From Ottelia alismoides (lineage: Eukaryota > Streptophyta > Magnoliopsida > Alismatales > Hydrocharitaceae): a stretch of DNA of 64,000 nt. Below the pieces are notes generated by a model, which did not search any database, was not told where the DNA came from, and was given only the letters and a program-made list of their open reading frames with translations. Shown here piece by piece: positions 22,077 to 34,773 of the stretch. The stretch spans positions 434,001-498,000 of the forward strand of contig JAZKJV010005750.1 in NCBI GenBank assembly GCA_037367405.1. Direction: 5' to 3'. The stretch's first letter is position 1. Each line of letters begins with the position of its first letter. The position numbers and the translations under genes are program-made.

Positions 22077-22619
22077 ATGACCGTGTCTCAGCCCTGTGTG
22101 CGACATATTTAGACCACCCGACATTTGGTTTCATCACCCTTCTTCTCTCTCTGCCACTAGTCATCCTCTTTGACTGAAGGGGTTGCTGCTGATGCCAGTC
22201 CTCCTCATCTTCTGAAGTCTCCTCAAGTAGAGCCTCAGAAACAACCCCATCCTTGTCCCTTTCCCTGTCAGGTACGACCATGGTCCTTCTGCTTCTGAGT
22301 GACATATAGTTAACACAATCAAACAGAAGAATCTCATGCTCAGATCTAGGTAAGTCTGAGTAATATACCTGACCATATTGATGCAGTTGTTGAGGTTGGT
22401 TCAAGCTGTTGGGATTAGCCTAAACGTGGGTGTGAATGGATGTAGATGGTGTAGACTGCTCATCATGTAGACGGAATAAGCGGTTGAGGCAAGTTGCAAA
22501 TCATGTATTTCGTTCATTTCTAAAGAATCTATCATTAAAAATCGGTGGGTCCTAACAAAGGTAACTGGTGATGTGAAGAAGAAGAAGAGAGAAAACATGA
22601 AGGCCGCCTGATGGTCTTG
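22077..22619 (-). pseudogene. gag: E5 Gag C-terminus / gag-protease junction (broken)
   Basis: The minus-strand frame continues across the E4 insertion: WY before 49180 and YQDHQ after 22624 join in phase through the duplicated target. It runs open for about 75 residues, then shifts into a 111-residue frame (22069-22404) containing NYMSLRSRRTM. This resembles the VTLRSGR motif that lies between the Gag zinc-knuckle region and protease in Athila elements. The rest is acidic and Gln-rich. The frame ends in E3 LTR sequence. The assignment rests on that short motif and on position, so it is moderate. Confidence 0.55.
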
Positions 22620-22624
22620 GTACT

Positions 22625-25600
22625 TGTTGGCACAGAATCTTCGAGGATCGAAAATTAATGATATGAAGGGTCGTTTTTATCCCCAAAAATCCCGTGACAA
22701 ACAAACAAATTGTTTTTTCTTCTCTCGCTATAGAATAATTACAAAGAATAAGTAATGCGAGCAAGAGAAATATTTTTTTGCTACTTATTTACCTGTATAA
22801 CGGACATGATCGAACTCAGGGAGGCTACAATTTCTGAGGGTTATTCAATTAATCAACAAAAATCAATTAAAAGAAAAGGGAAATCTCAAAGGCAAACTAT
22901 CCTTGGTTTTTTTTGGAATTTTCTCTTTTTAATTTTTTTATTTTTTATTTCTATTTTTATATTTTTTGATTTTTAAATATTTAGTGATTTTAATTTTGCA
23001 TATTTTTTAAAAAAAACAATATGCAAAAAAGAAGAACTATGTATACCAAACTCTTTTTGTATTTTTTAATTATATCAAAAATGCTCAGAAAAATCCAGAG
23101 AAAATGTTTTTGGTTTTAAAGATTTTGAAATATTTTTTGAATTTTTGTGGAATTTTCAGATGTTTTATTATTTTTTAAAATTAAATAGTGATAAAAATGA
23201 GAAACAATGCACAGCCTGGAGTAATTTGCACCTTAAAAATATTTTAAGTGCCCAAAACTCCTGGTAATTTTTTTATGATAAAATAAGGACCTTCTCTACA
23301 AATAGAGACTGAAATCACGGTTTTTGGATTTTTGTAGAGATTTTTTATGATTTTTATAAGATTTTTATTTTTTTTTATTTTTTGGGTTTTATAAATAGTT
23401 AATGCACAAAATTTGATAGAAATTAAAAGATAATGAAATAAAACTACTCTAACATTTTTTGAATATTTGGAGTAATATTCAAAATTTTATAAATTTTAGA
23501 ATTTCAAGAAGAGAAAAGACAGTGTTTTTTACTTCTAAATATTATTAAATGATAACAAAATGCAATGAACATTTTGTGCTTAAAAGATAAGCACATCCGA
23601 AGCGTAGCATGATTTTTGAGAATTTTATTGACCAAAGAAAATATTTATTTCAATAAAGAGAACTTGCAAAAAAATGTCTGGAAATTAAGGTCTAAACTAC
23701 AAATATTCAATGTTTGTTCATCAAAATATAACAAAAATAATTTTACAGGAGAAAAATGTAAATTACCCAATCAAAAGAATGCAAAGCATGTGTTGTCCTA
23801 GAAGGGGTGTTTTTATAATACGTGAAAGTTCCAAGGGTGCTCTTGTAATTCTGCCAATATTATATTCCAAACCCCTTAGGGTTCCTGGTTTGATCATGTT
23901 GCTTTGTTAGACCCAAAAGGGGGCACGAGGAAGGGCCTCCACCCGCCTCTATTCTTCTTCCTAGATAGAGGCTCACGGCAGTCGGTGCGGGCAGGGGTGA
24001 AGGCACGGCGGTGGCGCGACGGACGCGAGGACTCGCTCCTCGCACGGGTGGAGGGCGATCTACGGAGGAGGGCGACACACGCCCTCCAAGTGGTCAGTCG
24101 GAGACGACAGGGCTCACTGGAGGAGTGAGGGTGGTGCTCGGAGCTCCTGGTGTGAGCGATGGAGGGCACGATCCGGCAGGGCACAGCGCGACGACACATG
24201 CGGGTGGACGGCGAAGGGAGGGCCGCTGGAGGTCGGGCTTCGCGGAGCGGGGAGCCACAGGGCGGCATCGACAGAGGAGATCCGCCTCACACGAAGATGA
24301 TGATGATCTGGTAGGCCGGTGGTTGGACATGTATTAGATTAGGGCTTCGGCAGCGCACGGCCTACGGACGTGGTGCGCGCGGGCGGCGCCTCCACGCGGA
24401 GGTGAAGGAGTTGCGGGCGACGCTGCAACCTGCTGTTATATTTTTTATTTTTTTATTTTTTATTTTTTAATTGTAATCAGAAATAAAAAACTTTTTTATT
24501 TAAAATTTTTAAATCCGAAATAAAGAAATAGATAAAAAAACAACAAATAGAGTTGTATTTTTTTATTTTTTTAGATGATCCTGCGAAACAAATGTTAGAG
24601 AGCAAGAAAATGAATATAATTTTTATTTTTTATATAGTTTTTATTTATCAAAAAATTAGGAAGCAAGCATGATGACTCGATCCCAAACCAAATCATATGG
24701 AAGATGTGAATGAATGTGGTTCCGCGGAAGATGGCGAATGGAACCGGATCTCCGACCACCGTTCGTGGTCGGAGGTGAGTGATCGTGTGAGGTAGAAAAG
24801 AACACGAATAGATCGAGAGGTGAAATAGAAAATTGAGTCGGTGGTGGATCAAATCATGATGGTTTTTAATATCTCGATAAAAAAATGACGACGAAAAATG
24901 CGTGAAAATAAACTACAATTAACTTAGAGTAAAAATAAGAAGAAAATGGCGTGGATCTCACCTTAGGAGCGGAAAAGACATTGATCACATCGACGAAGGC
25001 CGACTCGCTGTCACCGGATGGCTCGGAGGCTAGGCACTCTTCTACGACAAGAAGACTCTCGGAGATCGGGCTCCTCTCACTAAAGATTGATCCAATTAAA
25101 ATAAGGGAGAATGAGCCATATAAATAGAAAGGATAATGGAGTTTGAATGAAATTTGAATTTTTGAATTTTTGATTGAAGAGATAAGTGAGATGAAAATTG
25201 AAATGAGATAAATTAGAAAGATAAATACATACAAAAATTAACTTTTTTTTGTATTTTCGTCACTTTATTTATTGGAAAATTAAATGTTATTTTTTTTATT
25301 TTTTGTGGTAGTTAGTTAAGAAAATTAACTATATACATATATGACATTATATATATGGGTAAATAAGCAAATTGTTTTTTTTGTTTTAAATATTTTTTTT
25401 ATTTTTATTTAAATAATTAGTAAAAATATTTACAAATATTTACAAAATGCAATATGTACAAAATACATGGGAAAATTGCAAACCACCACTTTTCACCCGT
25501 AACTCCAAAATTATGAAATCACAGCCATTTTAAAGATAATTTAATTTAGAATACAATGGGAGTGAGTTTGGTTTAATTTGAGTTCATATGGAGCCGAAAT

Positions 25601-26107
25601 TGATCATTTAATTATCGCTTAGTGGCTTTTTACATGTGTAGTTGCTTTTATTCTGTACAAGATTTGATTATGCAATCATTTTTATTATTTAGGAAACATT
25701 TTTATTTACAACTTTTGTTTTGAAAATTATTTTGTTTGAGATCAATTTATGTACAAATAAAATAGTGATGTATACAAATATACACAACACACATTTTTTT
25801 TGGATTTTCTGATTGAGGACCCTATCTCCCCCTACTTTATTCTGGGTCGATCAGGTCAAGTCTTGACCTTCTCTCGGGGTTCGAGTCAGCCTGTATCTAT
25901 TGCATATATACAATCTTTCTTTTTTTTATCTTTTCTTTATTTTTCCTTTATTTATTTATTTATTTTAGGTTAAAATGGTAAGAAGTGTACAATATTCACA
26001 CACAAATGCAAGTTAGTAAGAATTTGGAGTTAGCGTTATATACATGTGTTTTATAAGGGATTTAAGCTAAAATAAATGAATAAAGATGACGAATCGCAGA
26101 TTCATCA
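22625..26107 (-). repeat. E4 3' LTR
   Basis: 3483 bp, from TGATGAATCTGCG at 26107 to ...CCAACA at 22625. It pairs with 45654-49179; stretches compared by eye (such as 23600-23800 against 46640-46840) agree at roughly nine bases in ten. A TATA-like box is at 25118-25127 and a splice-donor-like CCTAAGGTGAGAT at 24955-24967 (minus). The GC-rich frames at 23894-24337 are not conserved as proteins. Confidence 0.88.
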
Positions 26108-26121
26108 TCCCCCTATGCTTT
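26108..26121 (-). other. E4 polypurine tract
   Basis: The minus strand reads AAAGCATAGGGGGA just before the 3' LTR start. Confidence 0.85.
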
Positions 26122-26993
26122 ACCTTTGCTAGTCCCTTAGCAAACACTTATTTGAAAGAATAAGTGAATAAAAAGAATAAGAAAAAGAAAGGGAAAATAA
26201 AGAAATTAGGACAATATTGAGTATTAAACTTTTCTTCATAAAATTATAGTTTGGAGCTCTATCAGACCTTTGGATTATTAGTGTGCCGGAACCTTAATGG
26301 GAGATGGATTTGAAACCTAACATCGTCTAAGTTCCATAGGACTCCTATTCAGGTCTTCTCAACAATCAAGTCAGAACAAGTTTACATACACCAATTCTTA
26401 TGACTATGAATCTTTACTTGTACGGTGTAAGTGAAGTATAGCTCCCCATCTCAAAAGTAGCAAAGAAACAACCTCCCTCAACAAGGTAACTCTAGTTCCC
26501 TGGTCTAGCAACTCTTTCCTCGAGGAGCGTAGATATTCCCTTCTAAGTTCAAGTACAACGAGCTCAAGAAGAGGGGATGGAGAAAAGAATGGACGGTAAC
26601 CAGTGTAGCTACCCATCCTTGCATGCATGACAAGTGTAGCCAAGTCATCCGATACAAGCTTACAAAAATTTGTCTTTGAAGCTCTTATTGAATTTTTTAT
26701 TTTTTTATCCTTGTATATACACTCCGGCAGGTATTTTACTTTTCAATCAGGTCTGCCCACTTTTGGAGATTCTGAAATTTTCCATACTTTTTTTGAATGC
26801 ATATACAAGGTGCAGCATGTACATAAGGAGTTTTTCCTCTTGAGCCAGTAGACTATCCCTCTTTTGAAGCATTATTGCAACCCCACAGCATCCTATCTTT
26901 AGACCTCAACATCGCTAGACCAGATTGAGACGCACTTCCTTCCTTAGAGGAAGATGAGAGGTTCCTCCTAGATGTACTACCCTCGTATGCTAC
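26122..26993 (-). other. E4 3' non-coding region, distal part
   Basis: Homologous to the E6 stretch 41800-42529 and to part of E3 (17500-17900). It ends at 26989-26993 in GCTAC, the reverse complement of the GTAGC before the E6 5' LTR at 31106-31110. No coding sequence seen. Confidence 0.65.
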
Positions 26994-27349
26994 TGTTGAC
27001 AATGGTTTTTGAGGGGTCGGAAATTATTGGTAAATCTAGTGTCGTTGTTATCCCCAAAAACCCTATGACAAACAAAATATATATTATTTTTTATTTTTAC
27101 TACTTATTAACCTGTATAGCGGACAGGGTCGAACTCAGGGAGGCTACAATTCCCGAGGGTTATTCAATTAATCAGAAATTAATTAAGAGAAAACAGGAAT
27201 CTCAAAGGACAACTATCCTTGGTTTTATGATTTTTATCTTGGGATTTTTACCCGGCAGACCCTATAATCTTTTAAAATTATCTCTACGACCATTGAAACA
27301 TCGTAATTCCTCCCCCGACCCTGTAAACTTGCTAATCCTTACCCTACAG

Positions 27350-27470
27350 ACCCTGCGGTTAAGCCCCGTTAATTTACCCATTAAAATTAACCAGATTCCG
27401 TTATATTTATTTATATTATACCCATTTTGTTTATTAAATATATAATGTGTGCCACTCCATCATCCAAGAC
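27350..27470. other. AT-rich spacer inside the Mutator-like element
   Basis: A non-repetitive stretch between the left inverted repeat and the C-rich core; no gene seen. Confidence 0.4.
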
Positions 27471-28330
27471 CCCCTCCCCCCCACCCCGCGCCCCCGGCGA
27501 TGCTGCTCCCCCTCCCCCCGTGCCCCGGCGATTGCTGCTCCCTGCCCTCCGGCCCGCCGACGATGGAGCCCCCCCTACGGCTGCTGCTTCCCCTCCCCCA
27601 CCGACGATGGAGCCGTCCCCCCCACCCCCCGCTGCCGACGATGGAGCCCCCCTCCCCGCTGCTGCTTTGCCCCCCTGCCACTATTTCTTCGCCCGTGCAT
27701 GGGCCTCCCTCCAACCTGTCCGCCGACGATGAAGCCCCCCTGCCGTTGCTGCTCCCCCCCCCCCCCCCCCCCCCCGTCCGTTGCTGCCGCAGATGATGGA
27801 GCCCCCCTGCCGCTGCTTCGCCCCAACCCACCCCCTCCTCCGCTGCTTCGCCCCCCTCCCACCGATGATGGAGCTCCCCCTGACGATGGAACCCCTACCC
27901 CCACCTCTCCTCCGCTACTTCGCCCCCCTCCCGCCGACGATGGAGCTCCCCCCCTCTTGCCGACGATGGAGCCCCCTGCCGCTGCTTCGCCCCTGCCCCC
28001 CTCCTCCGTTGCTTCGCCACCCCTCCCGCCGACGATGTAGCTCCCCCTCCCCCCGACGATGGAGCCCCCCACCCCCTCCTCCGCTGCATCGCCCCCCTCC
28101 CGCTGACGATGGAGTTCCCCCTCCCCCCGGCGATGGAGGTCCCCCTCCCTCCCCCCTCCCCCGATAATGGACCCCCCCCCCCGGCTGCTTCGCCCTGTCC
28201 CCCCTGCTGCTTCTCCCCCTCGATGGAGCCCCTCCCCCCCTTTCCCACCGACGATGGAGCCCCCCTTTCCCGCTCCCCCCTCTCCCCCCCGCTGGAGGCC
28301 CTCCGCCTGACTGCCGCTGCTTCGCCCCCT
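27470..28330. repeat. C-rich degenerate minisatellite (core GACGATGGAGC)
   Basis: About 15 copies of GACGATGGAG(C) spaced irregularly by C-runs and GCTGCTTCGCCCC words. One C run (about 27757-27774) is 18 long. All six frames stay open over long distances because of the composition. The plus frames are Pro-rich and the minus frames Gly-rich, and I do not call any of them a gene. The opposite strand has many G runs. Confidence 0.75.
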
Positions 28331-28948
28331 GCAAGAGCAGGATTTTTGTCCTATTCTTTTTTTTATTTTGGCTAATCCTAACCGTTCGATGGCATATTGG
28401 TTAGGTTAGCTCAAGGCTAACCCAGGTATTTAACTCAGATATAGTAAAAATTGACGGTAGGGTTTCTTAGGTAAGACGGAGCAAGTTTACGAGGCCGGGG
28501 GAGGAATTACGATGTTTCAAAAGTCGTAGAGGTAATTTGAAAAGATTATAAGGTCTACCGGGTAAAAATCTCTTTTATCTTTTTTAATTTTTTTAATTTT
28601 TTATTTCTATTTTGTGTATTTTCTGATTTTTCAAATTTTTAATGATTTTGATTTTGCATTTTTTTAATTTTCAAATTACAAACAATATGCACAAGCACAA
28701 GAAATATGCACACCAACTCTTTTTTTTTGTAATTTTCAATTATAACAAAAGTGCTCGGAAAAATACAGAGATAATATTTTTGGGTTTTAAAAGTTTTTAA
28801 ATGTTTTTGAGAATTTTATGGAATTTTCAGATGTTTTTGTATTTTTCTAAAAATCAAACATTGAGAAAATACGAATATGTGCACAACCTGGAGTAATTTG
28901 CAACTTAAAAATATTGTAATTGCACAAAACTCCTGGCAATTATTTTTA

Positions 28949-28952
28949 TGAT
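28949..28952. other. Left breakpoint of the 16.4-kb inversion
   Basis: LTR sequence ending in TTTTTATGA (minus-strand E6 LTR) abuts protease-like sequence of E4 (GGATCTATCAAGAGGCCGAA) on the plus strand. The overlap ATGA could be microhomology. Confidence 0.65.
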
Positions 28953-29946
28953 GGATCTATCAAGAGGCCGAAGGGTATTATATAAAATGCTGTCATTTGT
29001 ATTCAGGACATAAATTTCACTTCGGTTTGTTGTATTGCCCATGGAGACCTCCACCCCTGTGAAGCACCCTCCAATCATCCTGGTACGACCTTTCCTCGCT
29101 TCTGCGAGAGCCATTCTTGATTATGGTTTAGAAGAGATTCGCTTTCGTTCTGATGTAGGGAGCGATGTGTTGATCACTACACCCACTACTGACCAGAAAC
29201 CTGCATCTCATGAGAGTGTACCCGTGTTAGCCAACCCCAAGGAATTTGACCTCGATGATAATATCAGAGACTCTTGTTATATGTTGGATGATAAGGAAAC
29301 CCAAGAATTCCTCTTGAAAGAGGAAGACTCGGAAAGCGTAGACATTGGAGTTCCCCCTTCTGGTATGTGGAGATGCATTGATGACATCCGCGGAATTTAC
29401 ACGATAGACACCCTAGAGCGGAAGGCAGAACCTGAGACTAGACAGGACGGATAGGATTTGACTACTTTCACTGATGAGTCCGTTCCTATTCACCCTGATT
29501 CAGATGAGACTGATCAGGCCAAATTTGATTTGATTGCTTTTATAAAGGAATTTGGGCCTTTTGATAAAGATGATGATCCAGTAGAGGCTCGCCAGGCTGA
29601 AATTGATCCTACTTTTTCTGATAATGATTTCGAGCCATTTTACTTTGATGTTTGTGAGACTTCCCAGGCAGGACATGACCATACTACTTCCATTGATCGG
29701 TTTAGGCCTGCACAATCTGAAACCGCTGAGGATACATTCTTGGTCGATCCTACTCAGTTTATATCTAATGATAACCCTAATATCGACCTACACCTTGTTA
29801 GATCCATTCCTCAGCGATCTCGCAAGAAGGTTCGTTTTGCGACCTTCTTTACCTTTGTACATCCACTCCTTTTGTATATCCTTTTGTTTCACTCTTTCTT
29901 CTTCCGTTTTATCATTCATCCCTTTTCCGTGTGTGTGTATAGATGA
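28951..29946 (+). pseudogene. E4 protease-like C-terminal half plus acidic extension (truncated)
   Basis: This begins inside the protease-like domain at the inversion breakpoint (SIKRPKG region). After a frame break near 29030 a frame runs from 29035 with PPIILVRPFLASARAILDYG, the conserved end of the Athila protease fold. An acidic extension rich in Asp/Glu/Phe follows. A TAG at 29452-29454 interrupts it in phase. It ends near 29850 with RSRKKVRF and then runs into non-coding sequence after a small shift relative to E6, where the protein would stop 3 residues after that motif. The acidic extension replaces polymerase, as in E1, but with different sequence. Function unknown. Confidence 0.65.
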
Positions 29947-30340
29947 TATACTTAGGACGTGCTTTGTCCTAAGTATAGGGGGAGGGGTGAAGGATTTGTG
30001 TTGTTTATATTCGTCTTGTTCATCACTCTTGTTGTTGCCTATACTTAGGGATACTCTACCCTAGGTATGGGGGGTGATGTTGTTCATATCCCTGTTTTTA
30101 TTTTTGAGTCTGTACATTCTCTTCATTTGTTTTCCCCTTTTGTAGACTCTACTATACTTAGGATTACTTGATCCTAAGTATAGGGGGGATCACCAACTTC
30201 TCTTCTTTTTATCTTTTCTTTGAGTCATTGTAAGCATAGGAGTCCTTTCACTTTTCTATACTTAGCACGAGTTATGTCTTCCTTTGTCGCTTTCTGATCA
30301 CTATGAGGACATAGTTCGAGCTAAGTATAGGGGGGTGTCG
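29947..30340 (+). repeat. Array of four hairpins with polypurine-like ends (E4)
   Basis: Hairpins at about 29947-29983, 30039-30072, 30152-30192 and 30256-30335, matching those of E3 in order and sequence (for example CTATACTTAGGATTACTTG then ATCCTAAGTATAGGGGGG). Confidence 0.8.
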
Positions 30341-31110
30341 TATATATTGTATATATACTTTAGACATAACTCGTACTTCTAAATATGTTTATCTAGGGGG
30401 ATATGTATATAATTTTGTAAAATCCACTTGTAAAAAAAGTCAAAAAAAACCAAAAAACAAACAAATAAACAAAACAAACAAAAAAACAAAAAAAACACAA
30501 AAACACAAAAAAACAAAATAAAAACAAAATAAAAAACCAAAAAAATCTTGTATATACTTATATAAATTTTACTAATTCTTTTTTCCTTTTTGAAAAAAAA
30601 AACTTCAAAACCAAAAATCTATAAAATCTTGCATAATTCCAAAAAAAAACTTTCTTTTACATCTCCATTTTTCTCCAAAAATCCATAAAACGTTCAAAAT
30701 TAGAAAATTGTTTTTTTAAAATGTTTTTTCACATGTGCATCATTTTTTCAAAAAAATCTTTCTTTGCATTGTTCATATTTTCTTGCATTTGCATGTGCAT
30801 TTTTCATGATAGTATTGACATTTAAACTAAGTCTGGAATAAAATTGAAGAATGCATCTTAGTTGGGCCTTAGTCCACTTAATTTCAGAGGAACATTATAA
30901 GAAATGGAGTTAAGACTTTTCATGTCCTAATGACTTAATTCTTTGAGTCCATAAGACTATGTTCACATGTCATCTTGATTAGTCTAAGTAGAACATTTAA
31001 CAACACACGCATGATTTTTTCAGACCATGGCTTATCTTGGACAAGGACTCTACGCGTAGGTCTTCATGGATGAGGTAGTGAGGAGGTAGAATCTTTTAGC
31101 TTGGGGTAGC
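30341..31110 (+). other. E4 3' non-coding region, proximal part (inverted)
   Basis: Contains an A-rich simple-repeat tract (30430-30545) and a segment related to E3/E6 3' regions. It ends in GTAGC (31106-31110), the target duplication of E6. The continuation is at 26993-26122 on the other strand. Confidence 0.65.
30430..30545. repeat. (CAAAA)n-like simple repeat
   Basis: Runs of AAAC/AAAAC words; the same tract is in E6 at about 41090-41222. Confidence 0.85.
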
Positions 31111-34100
31111 TGATGAATCTGCGATTCGTCATCTGTATTCATTTATTTTAGCTCAAAATCCCTTATAAAACATCTGCATATAACACTAACTCCATGTTCT
31201 TACTAACTTGCATCTGTGTGTAAATATTGTGAATTTCTTACTAATTTTAACCTAAAATAAATAAATAAATAAATAAATAAAGGAAAAATAAAGAAAAGAA
31301 AATAAAAAGGAAGACTGTATAGAGGTTGACCCAAACCCTGAGAGAAGGTCAAGACTTGACCTGATCGACCAGGAATAAAGTAGGGGGAGATAGTGTCCTT
31401 AAGCAGAAAATCCAAAAAAAATTGTGTTTATGATGTTGTAAATACTTCTCACTTATTTTGTGTATATCTGTATAAAACTGACACTAATTTATTTGTGCCT
31501 TAATTGACCTCAAATCAAATAACTTTCAAAATCAAAGTTGTAAATAAAAATGTGTTTTAATTAATAAAAATAATTGTACAATTAAATCATGTACAGAATA
31601 AAAGTGACCACATTTGAAAAAATCCACTAAACACTAATTGAAAGACCAATTCCGGCTCCATATGAACTCAAACTGAACCAATCTCACTCCCATTAGATAA
31701 ATAAATTATCTTTAAATTGACTATAATTTCATAATTTTTGGAGTTACGAGTAAAAAGTTGATTTTCCGGGGTGGTTTGTGCAATTTTCCCATGTATTTTA
31801 TAAATATTGTATTTGTATATATTTGTAAATTATTCTTACTAATTATTTAAATAAAAATAAAAATCAAAAAAAATAAAATTTTTAAAACAAAAAAAGAAAG
31901 AGATAATTTCCTCATTTACCCTTATATATAATATCATATATGTATATAGTATATGTATATAGTTTCTATTTTTAATTAACCACCATAAAAAATAAAAAAA
32001 ATAACATTTTTTAATTCAAATAAATAAAGTGACGTAAATTAAAAAAAATATAATTTTGTAAATAGTTTTATCTATTTTTATCTTTATCTCATTTCAATTT
32101 TCATCTCTCTTATCTCTTCCATCAAAAAATTCAAAAATTCAAATTTCATCTCTATCTTTTCTATTTATAAGGCTCATTCTCCCTCATTCCAACTTAATCA
32201 ATCTTTAGAGAGAGGAGCCCGATCTCCGAGAGAAAATTTCATCGAGAATAGTGCCTAGCCTCCGAGCCGTCCGGTGACAGCGAGTCAGCCTTATTGAGGC
32301 GATCACGGTCCATTTCCGCTCCTAAGGTGAGATCCACATTTTTTATCTTAGGTTAATCGTAGTTTATTTTCTCGCATTTTAATTCCATCATCATTTTATT
32401 TCTCTAGATCTTAAAAAAAGTTCATCACGATTTTGATCGCTTTGATTCGATTTTTTATTTCACGTTCTTGATCTCCCCACATTCTATTTCTATCATCCAC
32501 GATCTCTCAACTCCGGCCGCGTACGGTGGCCGGAGATCGGATTCAAATCTCTCATTTCTATCGGATCCTCGTTCATTTTTTTTCTATTTGTAAATAAAAA
32601 AAATAATAATAATAAAAATCATGTGTTTTCTTTTCATATCTCACATTTGATTGCAGGATAATTAAAAAATAAAAAAATATGTTTACATTTCTTATGAAAA
32701 AATAAAAAATAATTTTTATTTTATTCATTCCTGTTTACATTTACAAAAAATAAAAATAAATAAAAATAGCAACAGGCAGCAGGGTCGTCACCCCCCGCCG
32801 CCATCCTCCATCTCGCCGAGCGCGCGGGTCACTCCGTCGACCAGTCAGGCCGCAGTGCCGCCCCACAGCCCCTGCGCAGAAGCCTACACACGGCCGCCCA
32901 ACCTTCTGTCGTCAGCGCCGCCGCCCACCATCGCCTCAGACAGCAGCGCCGCGACCGCTCTACTGCCGAAGCCACCAGCTCCAGCCCGTCCACCGCCACC
33001 CTGTGCGCCCCTCCTCTAGCCGTGCGTGGGCCACGCTTCGCACCGGCGGCAGCACCGCCCTGTGCGGGCCCCCTTCCGTGCCTCTTGCTCAATGAGGCCG
33101 CACGTCCGCCGGCCTCCCGCAGTGGGACCTCCCTCCCAGTGCTGCCCCGCAGCCCCTTCGCCGCCCAGATCCAAGGCGCGACAGGGCCGCGGTGCCGCAC
33201 CTTCGCCATCTCTCCAGGGCCCCCGCCGCGTGCCCCCTTCAGCTGCGCCTCGTGCGACACCGTCGCACGTCGTCCTATGTCAGCCCCCGCAAGAGGTTGC
33301 ACTTCCGTGCACCGCCATCCTTGGCCGCAGCCACCTGCGGCTGGTGCTCCACATCGTCCTCGCCGCCTAGGCATGCTCACAACCGCCACCCCACCCGCCA
33401 TGGGCGAAGATCAAGGGCGGCACACCTGTGCGCCTCTTTTTTGGCTTAAACGAAGAAACATAGTGCAGGAACCCTAAAGACATTAAAATATTTGGCGAAA
33501 TTATACCCAAGCCCCCTGGACGTTCTCAAAACTATAAAAAAGCCCCTGAATAATCTTGGGCAAATTACATCTGAGCCCTCTGAAGATTCTAAAATTGCAT
33601 AAATGTCCCTCCTAAGTTCAATACATGCAACGCACGCCCTTTAGTGGGTAATTTTCACTTTCCACTGCATATTTATTTCTTGTTCTATTTTCATGCAAAA
33701 ACTTTCAACTCTTTGCACGTAAGTCTATGTTATCCAGATTACTGATTTGCATGATTTTTCTATTGGATTAAATGTTTTTATTAGTCCAAAAATTCTTAAG
33801 AAAAAAACTTAGACTCTTGTAGTGCGCATCTTCAATGCATAAAAATTCCATTTCATTTTGTCATCATTTATTAGTTTTAAAAAATCAAAAACATGTCATT
33901 TTTCCCTGTTTGAAATTCAAAAATTCATAAAAATTCGAAAATAACCCCAAAAATTCCAAAAAATAGGGTAGTTTTATTTCATTGTCTTTTAATTGGTGTG
34001 TAAATGTCACACATTAATTCTTTATAAAACCCAAAAAAATAAAAATACTAAAATCTTAAAAAAATTGTAGAAAATTCTAAAAAAATCCAAAAATAGTGAT

Positions 34101-34752
34101 TTTAGTTCCTGCTTGTAGATATTTGCATATAGTTTGTCATAAAAATAATTGCCAGTGGGCACTTACAATATTTTTAAGTTGCAAATTACTCCAAGTTGTG
34201 CACATATTCACATTTTCTCACTGTCTGGTTTTAGAAAAAATACAAAAACATCTGAAAATTCCACAAAAATTCTCAAAAACATTTAAAAACTTTTAAAACC
34301 CAAAAATATTATCTCTATATTTTTCTGAGCACTTTGGTATAATTGAAAATTACCTAAAAAAAGAGTTGGTGTGCATATTGCTTGTGCTTGTGCATATTGT
34401 TTGCTATTTGAAAATTAAAAAAATGCAAAATGAAAATCACTGAAAATTTGAAAATCGGAAAATACAAAAAAAATTAGAAATAAAAAAATAAAAAAAATTA
34501 AAAACATAAAAAATCACAAAAGCCAAGGATAGTTGTCCTTTGAGATTCCTCTTTTCTCTTAGTTAATTTCTGATTAATTGAAAAACCCTCGAGAATTGTA
34601 GCCTCCCTGAGTTCGATCCTGACCGCTATACAAGTTAAAAAGTATCAAAAATAAAAAAATATATTTTTTATTTGTCACGGGATCTTTAAGGATAACAATG
34701 ACACTAAATTTACCTTTAATTTATCTGATTCACCAAGATCTCATGAATAACA
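31111..34752 (+). repeat. E6 5' LTR
   Basis: 3642 bp, TGATGAATC to ...GAATAACA, same family as the E4 LTRs. It contains a TATA box, a splice-donor-like CCTAAGGTGAGATCC (32321-32335), a GC-rich segment (32770-33480) with long spurious frames, and a 3' portion shared with all family-C copies. Preceded by GTAGC. Confidence 0.9.
32161..32170 (+). promoter_or_regulatory. TATA box of the E6 LTR
   Basis: CTATTTATAA; the other three copies have CTATTTATAT at 43588-43597 (plus), and on the minus strand at 25118-25127 and 48153-48162, each about 160 bases before a conserved AAGGTGAGA. Confidence 0.65.
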
Positions 34753-34755
34753 AAA

Positions 34756-34773
34756 TAGCGTTGTTGCTGGGTA
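34756..34773 (+). other. E6 primer-binding site, decayed
   Basis: TAGCGTTGTTGCTGGGTA, three bases after the LTR end. It differs from the tRNA-Asp-type consensus at five positions, four of them transitions. Confidence 0.7.

Larger units (their letters stand above)
27241..28572. mobile_element. Mutator-like (Pack-MULE-like) non-autonomous transposon
   Basis: 1332 bp flanked by the perfect 9-bp duplication TTTTATCTT (27232-27240 and 28573-28581). Terminal inverted repeats of about 105 bases start GGGATTTTTACCCGGCAGAC on the left and, read inward from the right, GAGATTTTTACCCGGTAGAC. Nine-bp duplications and long inverted repeats are typical of Mutator-like elements. The core is a C-rich minisatellite with no transposase, so movement would need a transposase from elsewhere. 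A 241-bp relative is at 51543-51783. Confidence 0.88.
26994..28948 (-). repeat. E6 3' LTR, distal part, inverted and carrying a Mutator-like element
   Basis: On the minus strand this reads as the last part of a family-C LTR, equivalent to about 34137-34752 of the E6 5' LTR, ending GTCAACA at 26994. It is interrupted by 27241-28572. The missing proximal part is at 42544-45327 on the opposite strand. About 130 bases of LTR between the two parts are absent. Confidence 0.75.

Noticed and set aside
22069..22404. A 111-residue frame that looked like an isolated gene
   Set aside because: Its LRSRRTM motif and its position across the E4 insertion point to the end of E5 gag, and its last residues lie in the E3 LTR.
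23894..24337. Frames in the GC-rich part of the E4 3' LTR (and 47052-47408 in the 5' LTR)
   Set aside because: The two LTR copies do not keep the same frame; composition artefact.
27427..28375. Proline-rich (plus) and glycine-rich (minus) proteins of up to about 200 residues
   Set aside because: They arise from a C-rich minisatellite that leaves every frame open; no unique domain, and it sits inside a transposon.
32829..33477. Frames of up to 190 residues, Ala/Arg/Pro-rich, in the E6 5' LTR
   Set aside because: Frames are open on both strands because of GC-rich composition. The copy at 44229-44776 breaks them, so there is no sign of protein-level selection.
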